A stretch of DNA of 39,258 nt. Source: Campylobacterota bacterium. Lineage in GTDB: Bacteria > Campylobacterota > Campylobacteria > Campylobacterales > Sulfurovaceae. The first letter of the stretch is position 1. The number at the start of each line of letters is the position of its first letter. The stretch lies in NCBI GenBank assembly GCA_015494795.1, contig WGAM01000004.1:1-39258 (forward strand). Reading direction: 5' to 3'. The notes beneath the pieces were generated by a model that saw nothing but the letters and a program-made list of their open reading frames with translations, had not been told where the DNA came from and searched no databases. Positions 16,037-25,278 of this stretch are shown piece by piece. Made by a program: the position numbers and the translations under genes.

Positions 16037-17668
16037 TTAATGATTACTTATCAATAAAAAAATAAGCCATAAATTAACAATAAATGAGAGTGTAAAAGCA
16101 ATCCTATAGAAAAGTGAAGGGTTTCGCTCTTGTAGAGTCATATTTTTATGAAAATAGGGTTTTACCTTTTCTGGATTATTAATCTCAAAAAGCATCTCAG
16201 AGTAATTTTTATAGCGAAGTTTACTATCTCTACTTATAGAGCGTAAAATAACACTATTGAGCCATGCTGGTATCTTACTATTCTCTTTTATAGGTTGTGT
16301 TGGCTCTTTAAAGCTAGGTGTTTGAAAAGGTTCTATCTCACCATAAGGAAATCTACCTGTTAATGCTTCATAGAGAGTAACTCCAATAGCAAAAAGTTCA
16401 GTAGATTCATTAATACTACTTCCTAAAAAACGCTCAGGAGCTAAGTAAGATGGTGTTCCTGCATTTGAGGTTATGCTATAGAGTTCAGTCATTGAGCCAA
16501 AATCAATAATTTTAAAAATATGTTTTCCATGTCTCTCTAGCACCATAATATTTTCAGGTTTAATATCCCCATGTACCAAATCATATTTAAGTAGATATTG
16601 TGCCATTTTTAAAAGAGTTTTAGCTAAAGTAATAGCATCATCAACGGAGAGTCTTCTCTGTTTTAGATGAGTTTTAAGGTTAACCCCCTCTAAATACTTC
16701 ATTATATAATAGCGATGTGTTCGTTTTTTAGGAATAACGGCTTTGGGAAAAAATCCAGCTTTAAGTCTTTTAGAGTTCCATGCCTCTTTAACATAGAGGT
16801 CTAATATGGAAGAGTCATCTAATGCCTCAATAGGAGCAAACTTAAGTACATAATTTTGACCTCTTTTAGAACAGAGCCAAGTACGATTATTTTGAATAAG
16901 AGATTTTTCAAGCTTATATCCATCTATTACCATATCTTTACTAAGACTCTGTGGAATAATAAGCTTTTGTTGTTTTAGAGTATGAACAGGACAAATATCC
17001 AATACCTCTACCACTACAGCAGTGGTATCATCAGGCAGATTATCCTGCATAAGATAACTAGCTTGTTTTACAATAGCATGAGCTGTACCTATATTTAATA
17101 GAGTTGTTTTAATCTTATTATCACTCATAACAGCATTAAGACCATCACTACAAAGAAGTAGCCTATCTCCTCTATTAATCTTATTTTCAAAATAGTAAGG
17201 GAAGACCTCATCAGCAATTCCAACTGCTTGTGTCAACATATTACCTTCAGCTTGGTCATGTGAAATTTGAGTAAGTTTTTGATTTCGTAAAAGATATATT
17301 CTACTATCTCCTACATTTGCCCCATAGAGTCTATCACCTTCAATAACAGCAATGGCAAGAGTAGTTACCAATTCAGGTCGTTCATAATTAATTATTGACT
17401 CTTGATAAAGAATACTATTAATTGAACTAATAAATGTTTTGATTGATTTTTCAATGCTCCAACTCTGTGGACGATTTTTAAAGTTATTCATAAGGTATTT
17501 TGTAACTCGCCTTGCAGCCTCAGCCCCCTCATCGGCACTACCCACACCATCACATACAATAGCAATAGTAAAGTTATCTATACTCTTTACATCAAAGTAA
17601 TCATCACCAATTAACTCTTTCCCTTTTGCTAGTGAGAAGCCTGAAGTTTTTATGTTTTGTTTAGACAT
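16037..17668 (-). CDS. PP2C phosphatase-Ser/Thr kinase fusion with C-terminal membrane anchor
   Basis: The track starts at TTG 17689, but ATG 17668 (MSKQNIKTSGF) is preferred because AAAAAGGAAATTCC provides a ribosome site and the extra residues are only poly-Lys. The product is about 543 residues. A PP2C domain (1-230) shows CDGVGSADEGAEAA, GANVGDSRIYLL, CSDGLNAVMSD and DDTTAVVVEV. A protein kinase domain (about 245-510) shows VLKFAP, LVHGDIKPENIMV, IIDFGSM and GTPSYLAPE. A C-terminal helix (FTLSFIVNLWLIFLLI) anchors it, with both enzymes in the cytoplasm. It lies 75 bases after narK. This fusion recurs beside nitrate transporters in many proteobacteria, so control of nitrate uptake or reduction is likely, but targets are unknown. 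Confidence 0.85.
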   Translation of the reverse strand: MSKQNIKTSGFSLAKGKELIGDDYFDVKSIDNFTIAIVCDGVGSADEGAEAARRVTKYLMNNFKNRPQSWSIEKSIKTFISSINSILYQESIINYERPELVTTLAIAVIEGDRLYGANVGDSRIYLLRNQKLTQISHDQAEGNMLTQAVGIADEVFPYYFENKINRGDRLLLCSDGLNAVMSDNKIKTTLLNIGTAHAIVKQASYLMQDNLPDDTTAVVVEVLDICPVHTLKQQKLIIPQSLSKDMVIDGYKLEKSLIQNNRTWLCSKRGQNYVLKFAPIEALDDSSILDLYVKEAWNSKRLKAGFFPKAVIPKKRTHRYYIMKYLEGVNLKTHLKQRRLSVDDAITLAKTLLKMAQYLLKYDLVHGDIKPENIMVLERHGKHIFKIIDFGSMTELYSITSNAGTPSYLAPERFLGSSINESTELFAIGVTLYEALTGRFPYGEIEPFQTPSFKEPTQPIKENSKIPAWLNSVILRSISRDSKLRYKNYSEMLFEINNPEKVKPYFHKNMTLQERNPSLFYRIAFTLSFIVNLWLIFLLISNH

Positions 17669-17743
17669 AAGGAATTTCCTTTTTTTCAACTTACTATTCT
17701 CTCATTCCCACGCAGAACATGGAAATAAATTTGGAGATAAAAT

Positions 17744-19024
17744 TTAAATTCGTCCACCAGCTTGAAGCCCCCAAGTTGTTCTCCAACGAGTCTTAACCAT
17801 TGAGATACCAATAATAGCTACAAGAACAACACCTGCAAAAATCATAAATCCAGCAGAGTAACCATTAAATGCACCTTTACTCCAACCAAGTGTTTTAATA
17901 AGAGCTGTACCACCAAGTCCACCTGCAGCACCAATAATTCCTGTCATAATACCAATATCTTTACCAAATCGTTGTGGAACAAGTTGAAACACAGCACCAT
18001 TTGCCATTCCTAAATTTGCCATAATTAAAAATAGTACTAAAATCGCTATCCAAAATGGAAGAGTTATTAAGGCATTTAAAATAGCTAATAGTGTAACAAC
18101 TCCAAAGAAGATATATAGAGACTTAATTCCACCCATCTTATCTGCTACAGCACCCCCAACAGGTCTTAAAACTGCACCTGCAAAAATGGTTAATGCTCCA
18201 AAATATCCTGCAATTACTTTAACATTTGGCTCATTAAACCACTCTAATCCAAGTGATGACATATCTGCTTGATAACTATTCATAAGATATACTTTCATAT
18301 ATCCAGCAAAACCAACAAAACCACCAAAACTAATCGCATAAAATAGATTAAACCACCATGTATCTTTATCTCTTAGTAGTTTAGTATAATCTTTTAATTT
18401 TTTTGGTCTAGGTGTATATATCTCTTTAGGTGCATCTTTTGCCATAAATATATATGTAATAAATATTAGAGTAGATAGTGAACCTGCTACTAAAAATACT
18501 GCTTGCCAACCCCATAGTTCTGCAATTTTAGGAGCAAATAGAAAATCTATAACAACACCAATATTTCCAGCTCCTGCAATTCCTAATACAATCCCTTGAA
18601 GTTTTGGTGGATACCACTGTCCTGCTTGTGGAAGTGCTACAGCAAATGAAGCACCTGCAAAACCTAATCCTAAAGCAACAACTAAAAGTTCATTATATGA
18701 GATATGCTCTCCTCTAATATAAGCATAAAATAGAACTGAAATAACAACAGCTTGTGACATAAGTGCTGTCTTTTTTGCACCAAACTTATCAACTCCAAAT
18801 CCTAAAAGTATTCTAAGTAATGCTCCAGATAAAATAGGAATAGATAGAAGTGTAGCTTTGGCACTAGCACTCATAACAAATCCTCCATTTGATAGTGAAT
18901 CTGCTATCTCTGTAGATAGAGGTCCTAACATTGTCCATACCATAAAAGAAAAATCAAAGTATAAGAATGCTGCAAATAGTGTTTTTGCATCTCCTTGTCC
19001 TTTTAGTGCTTTAAATCCTGCCAT
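17744..19024 (-). CDS. narK: NarK-type nitrate/nitrite transporter (MFS)
   Basis: The 426-residue protein has 12 predicted membrane helices and the nitrate/nitrite porter pattern of the major facilitator superfamily. The start FSFMVWTMLGPLSTEIA, the FAVALPQAGQWYPPKLQG segment and the glycine-rich IAGAGNIGVVID and GAAGGLGGTAL nitrate-signature helices are visible. It is divergent from nirA across a 257-base promoter region and followed by the PP2C-kinase. With nirA and nasA this indicates nitrate import for assimilation. A nitrite-export role cannot be excluded. AAAGGAG precedes the ATG. Confidence 0.92.
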   Translation of the reverse strand: MAGFKALKGQGDAKTLFAAFLYFDFSFMVWTMLGPLSTEIADSLSNGGFVMSASAKATLLSIPILSGALLRILLGFGVDKFGAKKTALMSQAVVISVLFYAYIRGEHISYNELLVVALGLGFAGASFAVALPQAGQWYPPKLQGIVLGIAGAGNIGVVIDFLFAPKIAELWGWQAVFLVAGSLSTLIFITYIFMAKDAPKEIYTPRPKKLKDYTKLLRDKDTWWFNLFYAISFGGFVGFAGYMKVYLMNSYQADMSSLGLEWFNEPNVKVIAGYFGALTIFAGAVLRPVGGAVADKMGGIKSLYIFFGVVTLLAILNALITLPFWIAILVLFLIMANLGMANGAVFQLVPQRFGKDIGIMTGIIGAAGGLGGTALIKTLGWSKGAFNGYSAGFMIFAGVVLVAIIGISMVKTRWRTTWGLQAGGRI

Positions 19025-19054
19025 AAATAACTCCTTTAATTTTAAGTTATGAGA

Positions 19055-19060
19055 ATTATA
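19055..19060 (-). promoter_or_regulatory. -10 box candidate for narK
   Basis: TATAAT on the minus strand about 31 bases upstream of the narK ATG, at one end of the narK-nirA divergent region. Confidence 0.45.
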
Positions 19061-19191
19061 ATAGTTTTTTTTAATAAAATATACATTTTTATGATTAAAA
19101 TTTAAACATATTAATAATTTAGATTTTAAAACAAAATCAAATACAAAATAGCATATAGTAGAGATGAGACAAAAAGAGAAGGAGTATTAAG

Positions 19192-19207
19192 ATATTTGAG
19201 CAAATAT
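19192..19207. promoter_or_regulatory. Palindromic operator candidate in the narK-nirA region
   Basis: ATATTTGAGCAAATAT is a perfect 16-base palindrome lying about 38 bases upstream of the nirA -10 box and 132 bases from the narK -10 box. The position fits an activator site for nirA. The TTTG/CAAA arms are only loosely like CRP/FNR half-sites, so the regulator is unknown. Confidence 0.5.
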
Positions 19208-19244
19208 TATACAACTCTTTTATATTATATTGTTAATTTTTTAA

Positions 19245-19250
19245 TATAAT
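19245..19250 (+). promoter_or_regulatory. -10 box candidate for nirA
   Basis: TATAAT 32 bases upstream of the nirA ATG, preceded by T-rich periodic sequence typical of Campylobacterota promoters, with AAAGGA before the start codon. Confidence 0.5.
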
Positions 19251-19281
19251 TATCCAATAATAGAGAAGATAAAGGATAAAT

Positions 19282-21204
19282 ATGAGTACTATTCTACAGA
19301 GTGCATTTGATAAAAGGAATAGAAAGCAGAACAAAATAGAGAAGATTAAAGAGACTAAATTACCATTAGATGTATATAGTAAGCTTGAAGAGATAGCTAA
19401 AGGTGGGTATGATAATCTATCAAAAGAGGATAGTAGCTATTTTTTAAAATGTTTTGGTCTTTTCGATAAAGGCGAAGATTTTATGCTTCGTGTTCGTGTT
19501 CCTATTGGACAACTCAATAATACTCAAGCAATACGAATTGGAGAGGTTGCTAAGGAGTATGGAGATGACTATATAGATATTACTACAAGAATGCAGATAG
19601 AGCTTCGTTATATAAAAATAGAAAATATAGCAAAAGTTTTAAAATCTCTTGATGAGGTTGGAATTACTACATTTCAAACAGGTGTTGATAATCCTAGAAA
19701 TATTGTATCTGACCCACTTGATGGATTGGCATTTGATAATATTATAAATACAAAGCCGATTGTTGATGAACTCCAAAATTTAATAATTAAAAATCCTGAT
19801 TGGATATCTGTATTACCTAGAAAATTTAATACAGGTATCTTAGGTTCTCTCTCTAACTCATGTAATATATTTGGACATGACTGCTGTTTTGTTTTAGCAA
19901 ATTTAAACGGAGAGTTTGGATTTAATGTATATTTAGGTGCTAGAGTTGGTGTTCAGGCAAAAGATGCTAACCTATTTGTATCTATTAGTGAAGTTAGTAG
20001 CTTCTATATGGCACTATTAGAGACATTTAAAACTTACGGTTATAGAGATAATAGAAATAAAAATAGATTACATTTTCTACTTCAAGATGTGGGAGTAAAA
20101 GCTTTTGTTGATGAGATAAAAAGAAGAGCAGGTAAAAACTTCTCTCCTGCTGGAGCTACTCTTGTTCAATCTAAAAATATAGCTTTAGGCTCAAATAGAG
20201 TTCTACTTAAAAATGGTAAATATGCTCAAAAAGTTATTGTTCCATCTGGAATTTTTAGTGGTAGTGATATGATAGAGTTAGCAAAAAGGGCAGAGAGTTT
20301 CGGTTCTGGTGATTTAAGATTGACTTATGACCAAAATATATATGTTGTAAATCTTGATATTAATGCTTTAGATGCTTTTAACTCAACTACTATAGTTAGC
20401 AAATATAAACCTTTTAATAATATCTATTTTAACGATATGATAGCTTGTGCTGGTACAAAAACTTGTAGTTTTGGAGTTATTCCAAATAAGCCTGATGCTA
20501 TTGAGATGGCTCACTTTTTAAACTCAGAGGTAAAAATAGAGAGTGGAATGGTAAGAATGAACTGGTCGGCATGTCCTAAAGGGTGTGGAGTTCATGGAAT
20601 TGCAGATATTGGATTTGAAGGGTGTAAAGCTAAAGATGATAATGGGAAAAGAGTTGATGGTGTCCATATCTTTTTAGGTGGAAAAATAACCCGTGAAGCA
20701 AAAGAGGCACATACTTTATATAAAGCTCTACCTATTACTGAAGCAAAATATCATGTAAAATATCTTTTAGAGGTATATGCTGAATTTAAAAAGAGAGGGG
20801 AGACTTTTGAGTGTTTTGAAAATCGATATCTTTCTACAAACTACTCATATCAAGCTATTAGCTTTTATACAAAAATCAATTATATCTTAAATGAAAAATT
20901 AAATTTAGGTGTAAAATTAAAATTAGAAGAAAAACCAAAAACATATAAAAAAGAGAACTTTGAAATATTTAATTTTGGATTAAAACTATTTAAACTCCTT
21001 ACAAATGAGAAGCGTTATGTAGCTGTTGAAGATTTTGAACCAGTTTTAAATCAACCTAGAAAGATTAAAAGAGATGAGATTAGTAAAATAAATCCAAAAG
21101 TACCAAAAAAATTGAGTGAAATTATCTATACAATGACTGATAATAATAGAAAAACAAGAGCATCTGTCTTTTCTGAATTATTAATTGAACTAAAAGGAGT
21201 ATAA
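19282..21204 (+). CDS. nirA: Ferredoxin-type assimilatory nitrite reductase (siroheme, 4Fe-4S)
   Basis: The enzyme reduces nitrite to ammonium with six electrons. The 640-residue protein has two ferredoxin-like/NIR_SIR half repeats. The cluster-siroheme ligands are C389 and C395 (CAGTKTC) and C431 and C435 (CPKGC). TTRMQIELRYI in the N-terminal half is the usual substrate-side segment. NirA is more often 500-600 residues; here a Lys-rich C-terminal extension (about 530-640) follows the core. The family also contains sulfite reductases, but the setting with narK and nasA decides for nitrite. Its stop is two bases before the start of the ferredoxin/membrane subunit gene. Confidence 0.9.
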   Translation: MSTILQSAFDKRNRKQNKIEKIKETKLPLDVYSKLEEIAKGGYDNLSKEDSSYFLKCFGLFDKGEDFMLRVRVPIGQLNNTQAIRIGEVAKEYGDDYIDITTRMQIELRYIKIENIAKVLKSLDEVGITTFQTGVDNPRNIVSDPLDGLAFDNIINTKPIVDELQNLIIKNPDWISVLPRKFNTGILGSLSNSCNIFGHDCCFVLANLNGEFGFNVYLGARVGVQAKDANLFVSISEVSSFYMALLETFKTYGYRDNRNKNRLHFLLQDVGVKAFVDEIKRRAGKNFSPAGATLVQSKNIALGSNRVLLKNGKYAQKVIVPSGIFSGSDMIELAKRAESFGSGDLRLTYDQNIYVVNLDINALDAFNSTTIVSKYKPFNNIYFNDMIACAGTKTCSFGVIPNKPDAIEMAHFLNSEVKIESGMVRMNWSACPKGCGVHGIADIGFEGCKAKDDNGKRVDGVHIFLGGKITREAKEAHTLYKALPITEAKYHVKYLLEVYAEFKKRGETFECFENRYLSTNYSYQAISFYTKINYILNEKLNLGVKLKLEEKPKTYKKENFEIFNFGLKLFKLLTNEKRYVAVEDFEPVLNQPRKIKRDEISKINPKVPKKLSEIIYTMTDNNRKTRASVFSELLIELKGV

Positions 21205-21206
21205 TA

Positions 21207-22796
21207 ATGGAAAATAGAACACCTTTAGAGTCATTTATAAACCATAAAGCCAAGACAGGAATGCAATGTGGTAACTACAGCATAGATATTCCTGAGCTAA
21301 AAGAGGGTGAACAGTACCGTTTTCACTTTGATGCAACTGCTTGTGTAGGGTGTCACTGTTGTGAAGCTGCATGTAATGAGCTTCAAAATAACCCTGCTGA
21401 TGTAAAGTGGCGACGAGTTGGTGAGATGGAGGGGGGAGAGTTTCCTAATGTCTTACAGTTTTTTAACTCAATGTCATGCAACCACTGTATTGAGCCTGAA
21501 TGTCTTAAAGGTTGTCCAACTAACTCTTATATAAAATTTGAAGATAGTGGAATTGTTTGGCATGATGATGATAGCTGTATTGGGTGTCAATACTGTACAT
21601 GGAACTGCCCCTATGAAGTGCCTGTTATGAATTACGATAGAGGCATTGTTACTAAATGTGATATGTGTCATGATAAACTCGCTATTGGTGAAACTCCTGC
21701 TTGTGTTCAAGCCTGTCCTGCTGGTGCTATTGAGATTGAAGTGGTAAATAAAGAGGAGTGGATAAAGCATAATATGGAAAAAGAGGGAGTTGCACCTCAT
21801 CTTCCTGATATTGAAATTACTAAACCAACTACACGCTATACTCTTCCTGAAAATATGCCTCAATTGAGTCCTGCTGATGAGAGACTACTAAAACCTGCCC
21901 ATGCAGAGTTACCTTTAGTATTTATGACAATCTTAACTCAAGTATCATTAGGTGCATTCTTAGCTCTCTTTTTAGGTCAAGTTCTTTTCTCTTTAGGGTT
22001 TAATCTACCTGAACCATCATTAGCTATGGCAATTATAGCATTTATTCCATCTGCCATTGGGTTACCTCTCTCTGCTCTACATTTGGGTCGTCCTATTATG
22101 GCAATGACAGCTATGAAAAATTGGAAAACCTCATGGTTAAGTCGTGAAGCTATTGCTTTGGGTGCTTATACAGGCTTAGCTACAGTAGTAGCAGGAATGT
22201 ACTTTTTAGAGATAAAAGGGTTTACTCTTATTTTTGTAGAGGCTATAACCTTAATAATAGGGATTTTTGGTATCTATGCACAATCAATGATATATAGAGT
22301 AAAAGCAAGACCTGCATGGAATAGAGTATCAACCACTAAAAGATTTTTTGGTTCAGGTTATATTGGTTTTTTACTTATCTCTATACTACTTCTAATTAAT
22401 AATGGTGGAGCAGGTGCAACAGTACTTTTAGCTGTTTCTCTATTGGCTGGTATGGCACAAGTATTGATTGTCTATGAAGAGGTAATGTTTTATCGTCATT
22501 TAAATAAAAGTGACCCACTTTATTACCAATTAAATAGAACACGAATATTACTTAAAGAGCATTTTGGTCAGATTAAAAAGTTTAGACTCTATAGTTTAAT
22601 TGGATTTGCTTTAGTTTTACCACTATTGGGTGTACTCTTTACAGCAAGTGGATTAATTAATTTAGCAATTACTACACTTGTAATATCAACTGTTGGTGCA
22701 TTGCTTTCTGAATTAGCAGGACGATACTTATTTTATAGAACTGTTGTCCCTTTGGGATTAGCAGGAAACTTTTTTGCTGGAAATCAGAGAGGATAG
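21207..22796 (+). CDS. Fused four-cluster ferredoxin (DmsB-like) and DmsC-like membrane anchor
   Basis: The 529-residue protein joins two subunits that are separate in most molybdoenzymes. Residues 1-190 have four 4Fe-4S motifs (CVGCHCCEAAC, CNHCIEPECLKGC, CIGCQYCTWNC, CDMCHDKL with CVQAC). Residues 235-520 have about eight membrane helices of the DmsC/NrfD-like anchor type (LPLVFMTILTQVSLGAFLALF). It sits between nirA and nasA with two- and eight-base gaps. It probably takes electrons from menaquinol and passes them to NasA, giving membrane-bound nitrate assimilation. No Tat signal is present, so the cluster domain faces the cytoplasm. Whether it also feeds NirA is open. Confidence 0.88.
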   Translation: MENRTPLESFINHKAKTGMQCGNYSIDIPELKEGEQYRFHFDATACVGCHCCEAACNELQNNPADVKWRRVGEMEGGEFPNVLQFFNSMSCNHCIEPECLKGCPTNSYIKFEDSGIVWHDDDSCIGCQYCTWNCPYEVPVMNYDRGIVTKCDMCHDKLAIGETPACVQACPAGAIEIEVVNKEEWIKHNMEKEGVAPHLPDIEITKPTTRYTLPENMPQLSPADERLLKPAHAELPLVFMTILTQVSLGAFLALFLGQVLFSLGFNLPEPSLAMAIIAFIPSAIGLPLSALHLGRPIMAMTAMKNWKTSWLSREAIALGAYTGLATVVAGMYFLEIKGFTLIFVEAITLIIGIFGIYAQSMIYRVKARPAWNRVSTTKRFFGSGYIGFLLISILLLINNGGAGATVLLAVSLLAGMAQVLIVYEEVMFYRHLNKSDPLYYQLNRTRILLKEHFGQIKKFRLYSLIGFALVLPLLGVLFTASGLINLAITTLVISTVGALLSELAGRYLFYRTVVPLGLAGNFFAGNQRG

Positions 22797-22804
22797 GAGA
22801 TACA

Positions 22805-25117
22805 ATGTTACATAAAATAAAAGAATTTTTAGGCGTAGATATAAAAATAGATAAATATAAAAAAGCAGATGATATAAAGTTTGGTAAAATCTCTAAATTT
22901 AAAATACCAGATGAGTGGGTTCGTAGCACTTGTGGCTATTGTGGTGTAGGGTGTGGACTCTATATTGGAGTTAAAAATGGACGACCTGTTTACACTAAAG
23001 GAGACCCTTCTCACCCTGTAAGTAAAGGGACTCTTTGTCCTAAAGGGTTAACAGAACATGAGATGGTGGACTCTAATAACCGTGTAACAACTCCTATGAT
23101 ACGAAAAAATGGAGCATTACAAGCTGTAGAGTGGGACGAAGCGTTCTCTTATACGGCTAAAAAATTTCAAGATATTCAAGCCAAATATGGTAAAGGTGCA
23201 GTTGCGTGTATCTCTACTGGGCAGTTCTTAACTGAAGATTTTTATACTTTAGGTAAATTTGTTCAACTGGGACTAGAGACAAATAACTATGATGGGAATA
23301 CCACTTTGTGTATGGCTTCAGCTGTAATGGGGTATAAACAGAGTTTTGGTTCCGATGGTCCTCCTGCTTCATATGAAGATTTCTCCTATGCTGATGTTAT
23401 TATGTTGATTGGTGCAAATATTGCAGATAATCACCCTATTTTAAAGCTTCATATTGCTAGAAATAAGAAGATTAGAGGCAAAAAACCGACTATTATTGTA
23501 GTTGACCCTCGACACTCAAAAACAGCAAATATGGCAGATATATTTGTACCATTAGCTCCACGAAGTGACTTAGCGTTAATTAATGGACTTTGCTACATTA
23601 TCTTTGAGCAGGGTTGGGAAGATGAGAAGTTTATAAAAGAGAGAACAAGTGGAGCTTTAGAGTTTAAAAAACATATTATGAAAAACTACCCACCACAAGA
23701 GGTAGCAAATATTACAGGTATAGAGGTAAAAGAGCTTTATCGTTTAGCTAAAGTATATGCATCAGCAGATAGAGCTATGAGTGCATGGACAATGGGGGTA
23801 AATCAAAGCTCTATAGGGACAGATACTGTTTCTGCTATATGTAATTTAGCACTAATTACAGGAAACTTAGGAAAAGAGGGTGCTTCACCATTCTCTATTA
23901 CTGGTCAATGTAATGCTATGGGAACTCGTGAATTTGGATTTACCTCTTCTATACCAGGGTATAGAAATTATTCATCAAAACAAGATAGAGAAGAGTTTGC
24001 TAATATTATTGGAGTTCCAATAGAGCTTATTCCAACTAAAAGGGGATATGCCTATCCAGAGATAATAGAGGCTATAGATAGAGGAGAGATAAAGGCTCTT
24101 TGGGTAACAGCAACCAATCCACTAGTATCATTTCCTGACCAAAATAGATTACGAAGTGCCTTAAAAAAGCTTGATATTTTAGTTGTTCAAGATGCATTTA
24201 TGTCTGAAACAGCTCAAGAGGCAGATGTAATATTCTCTGCTGCTACTTGGAGTGAAAAAGAGGGAGTCTATACAAACTCAGAGCGACGATGTAACTATGC
24301 AAAAAAGGCTGTTGAGCCATTAGGTAAAACAATGAGTGATGCCAATATTGTTATAGAGTTCTCTAAATATTTTGAGGGTAAATATGAGTTACTCTTTAAA
24401 GATTTTAAAAGTAGTAGAGATATATTTGAAGAGATAAAGCTTGTTAGTAAAGGTCAACTATGTGACTACTCTGGAATGAGTTATGAGAAGATAGAAGAGT
24501 TAGGAGGTATTCAATGGCCATGTAATGAACAGTATCCAGAGGGTAAAAAGCGTCTCTACACAGAAGGTTTTGATTGCCCTACTGATGATGGAAAAGCAAA
24601 ACTCTTACCTGTAGATTGGAAACCTTTAAGTGAGTCATGTAACCCTAACTTTCCTCTAAATCTAAATACAGGTAGAACTGTAGAGCAGTGGCATACACGA
24701 ACTAAAACTAAAACTATTTCACTTTTAAATGATTTAGCACCAGAAGCGTGGGTTGAGCTTAATCCTAAAGATGCTAAAAAGCTAAAAGTAAAAAGTGGTG
24801 ACAGAATTAAAATAGGTTCAAGTCGTGGAAGTGTTGAAAATCTTATTGTAAAGGTTACAGAAGTTGTGCGAGAAGGGGATTGTTTTGTTCCATTTCACTT
24901 TAGTGAACAGATGATAAATAATCTTACCATTGCTGACTTTGACCCAAAATCATTTGAACCTAACTTTAAACAGTGTGCTGTTAATATATACTCTGACAAT
25001 GTTCCTGAAGGGATTAAAATGGAAGAGACTAAGATAGCAGGAGAGTTAGAGGAGCAAAATAGTGCTAAAAACTCAAACTATATAGAAGAGCTATCTTCTA
25101 AAAAGAGAGAGGTTTAA
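22805..25117 (+). CDS. nasA: Assimilatory nitrate reductase catalytic subunit (Mo-bisMGD)
   Basis: The enzyme reduces nitrate to nitrite in the cytoplasm. The 770-residue protein has an N-terminal 4Fe-4S site (C43, C46, C50, C78; CGYCGVGC ... TLCPKG). The molybdenum ligand is probably C169 in TTLCMASAVMGYKQSFG, the Nap/Nas-type pattern. Molybdopterin-binding segments (ANIADNHPILKLH, ATNPLVSFPDQNRL) and the C-terminal molydopterin-dinucleotide domain (from about 620) follow. There is no Tat signal, which separates it from NapA, and no C-terminal BFD [2Fe-2S] domain as in some NasA. It ends the nirA-BC-nasA operon. AGGAGATAC precedes the ATG. Confidence 0.92.
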   Translation: MLHKIKEFLGVDIKIDKYKKADDIKFGKISKFKIPDEWVRSTCGYCGVGCGLYIGVKNGRPVYTKGDPSHPVSKGTLCPKGLTEHEMVDSNNRVTTPMIRKNGALQAVEWDEAFSYTAKKFQDIQAKYGKGAVACISTGQFLTEDFYTLGKFVQLGLETNNYDGNTTLCMASAVMGYKQSFGSDGPPASYEDFSYADVIMLIGANIADNHPILKLHIARNKKIRGKKPTIIVVDPRHSKTANMADIFVPLAPRSDLALINGLCYIIFEQGWEDEKFIKERTSGALEFKKHIMKNYPPQEVANITGIEVKELYRLAKVYASADRAMSAWTMGVNQSSIGTDTVSAICNLALITGNLGKEGASPFSITGQCNAMGTREFGFTSSIPGYRNYSSKQDREEFANIIGVPIELIPTKRGYAYPEIIEAIDRGEIKALWVTATNPLVSFPDQNRLRSALKKLDILVVQDAFMSETAQEADVIFSAATWSEKEGVYTNSERRCNYAKKAVEPLGKTMSDANIVIEFSKYFEGKYELLFKDFKSSRDIFEEIKLVSKGQLCDYSGMSYEKIEELGGIQWPCNEQYPEGKKRLYTEGFDCPTDDGKAKLLPVDWKPLSESCNPNFPLNLNTGRTVEQWHTRTKTKTISLLNDLAPEAWVELNPKDAKKLKVKSGDRIKIGSSRGSVENLIVKVTEVVREGDCFVPFHFSEQMINNLTIADFDPKSFEPNFKQCAVNIYSDNVPEGIKMEETKIAGELEEQNSAKNSNYIEELSSKKREV

Positions 25118-25278
25118 AGAGATTAAAAGCAATTTAGTGTGGTAATTAGCAAACCGTAGCGTAAAACCACCTCTTTTAAGTGGTGGATATAAGTATTAAA
25201 ATGTTACTATATGAAATATAAATGTTAAACGCTAATAAGCGACTTAAGAGAAATATAGAGTTAGCACTTTAGGAAAAA
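25118..25278. other. nasA-ribF intergenic region with small hairpins
   Basis: No ORF. CCACC and GGTGG at 25167-25187 form a short stem, and CGCT-AATA-AGCG lies at about 25228-25239. The context (CGTAAAACCACCTCTTTTAAGTGGTGG) resembles the right-end hairpin seen beyond tnpB in IS200/IS605 elements, but there is no tnpA or tnpB. It may simply be the nasA operon terminator region. Confidence 0.35.

Noticed and set aside
17669-17689. TTG start of the PP2C-kinase given in the track
   Set aside because: The extra seven residues are encoded by the AAAAAAAGGAAATTC ribosome-site region; ATG 17668 is the better start.
19282-21204. Sulfite reductase rather than nitrite reductase
   Set aside because: The siroheme motifs fit both, but operon position between narK and nasA makes nitrite the likely substrate.
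21474-21863. Minus-strand 129-aa ORF
   Set aside because: It is antisense to the four-cluster ferredoxin part; its composition mirrors the cysteine codons of the real gene.
22805-25117. Periplasmic NapA or formate dehydrogenase
   Set aside because: No Tat signal, the Mo ligand region has Cys in the Nas/Nap pattern, and neighbours are nirA and narK rather than nap or fdh genes.
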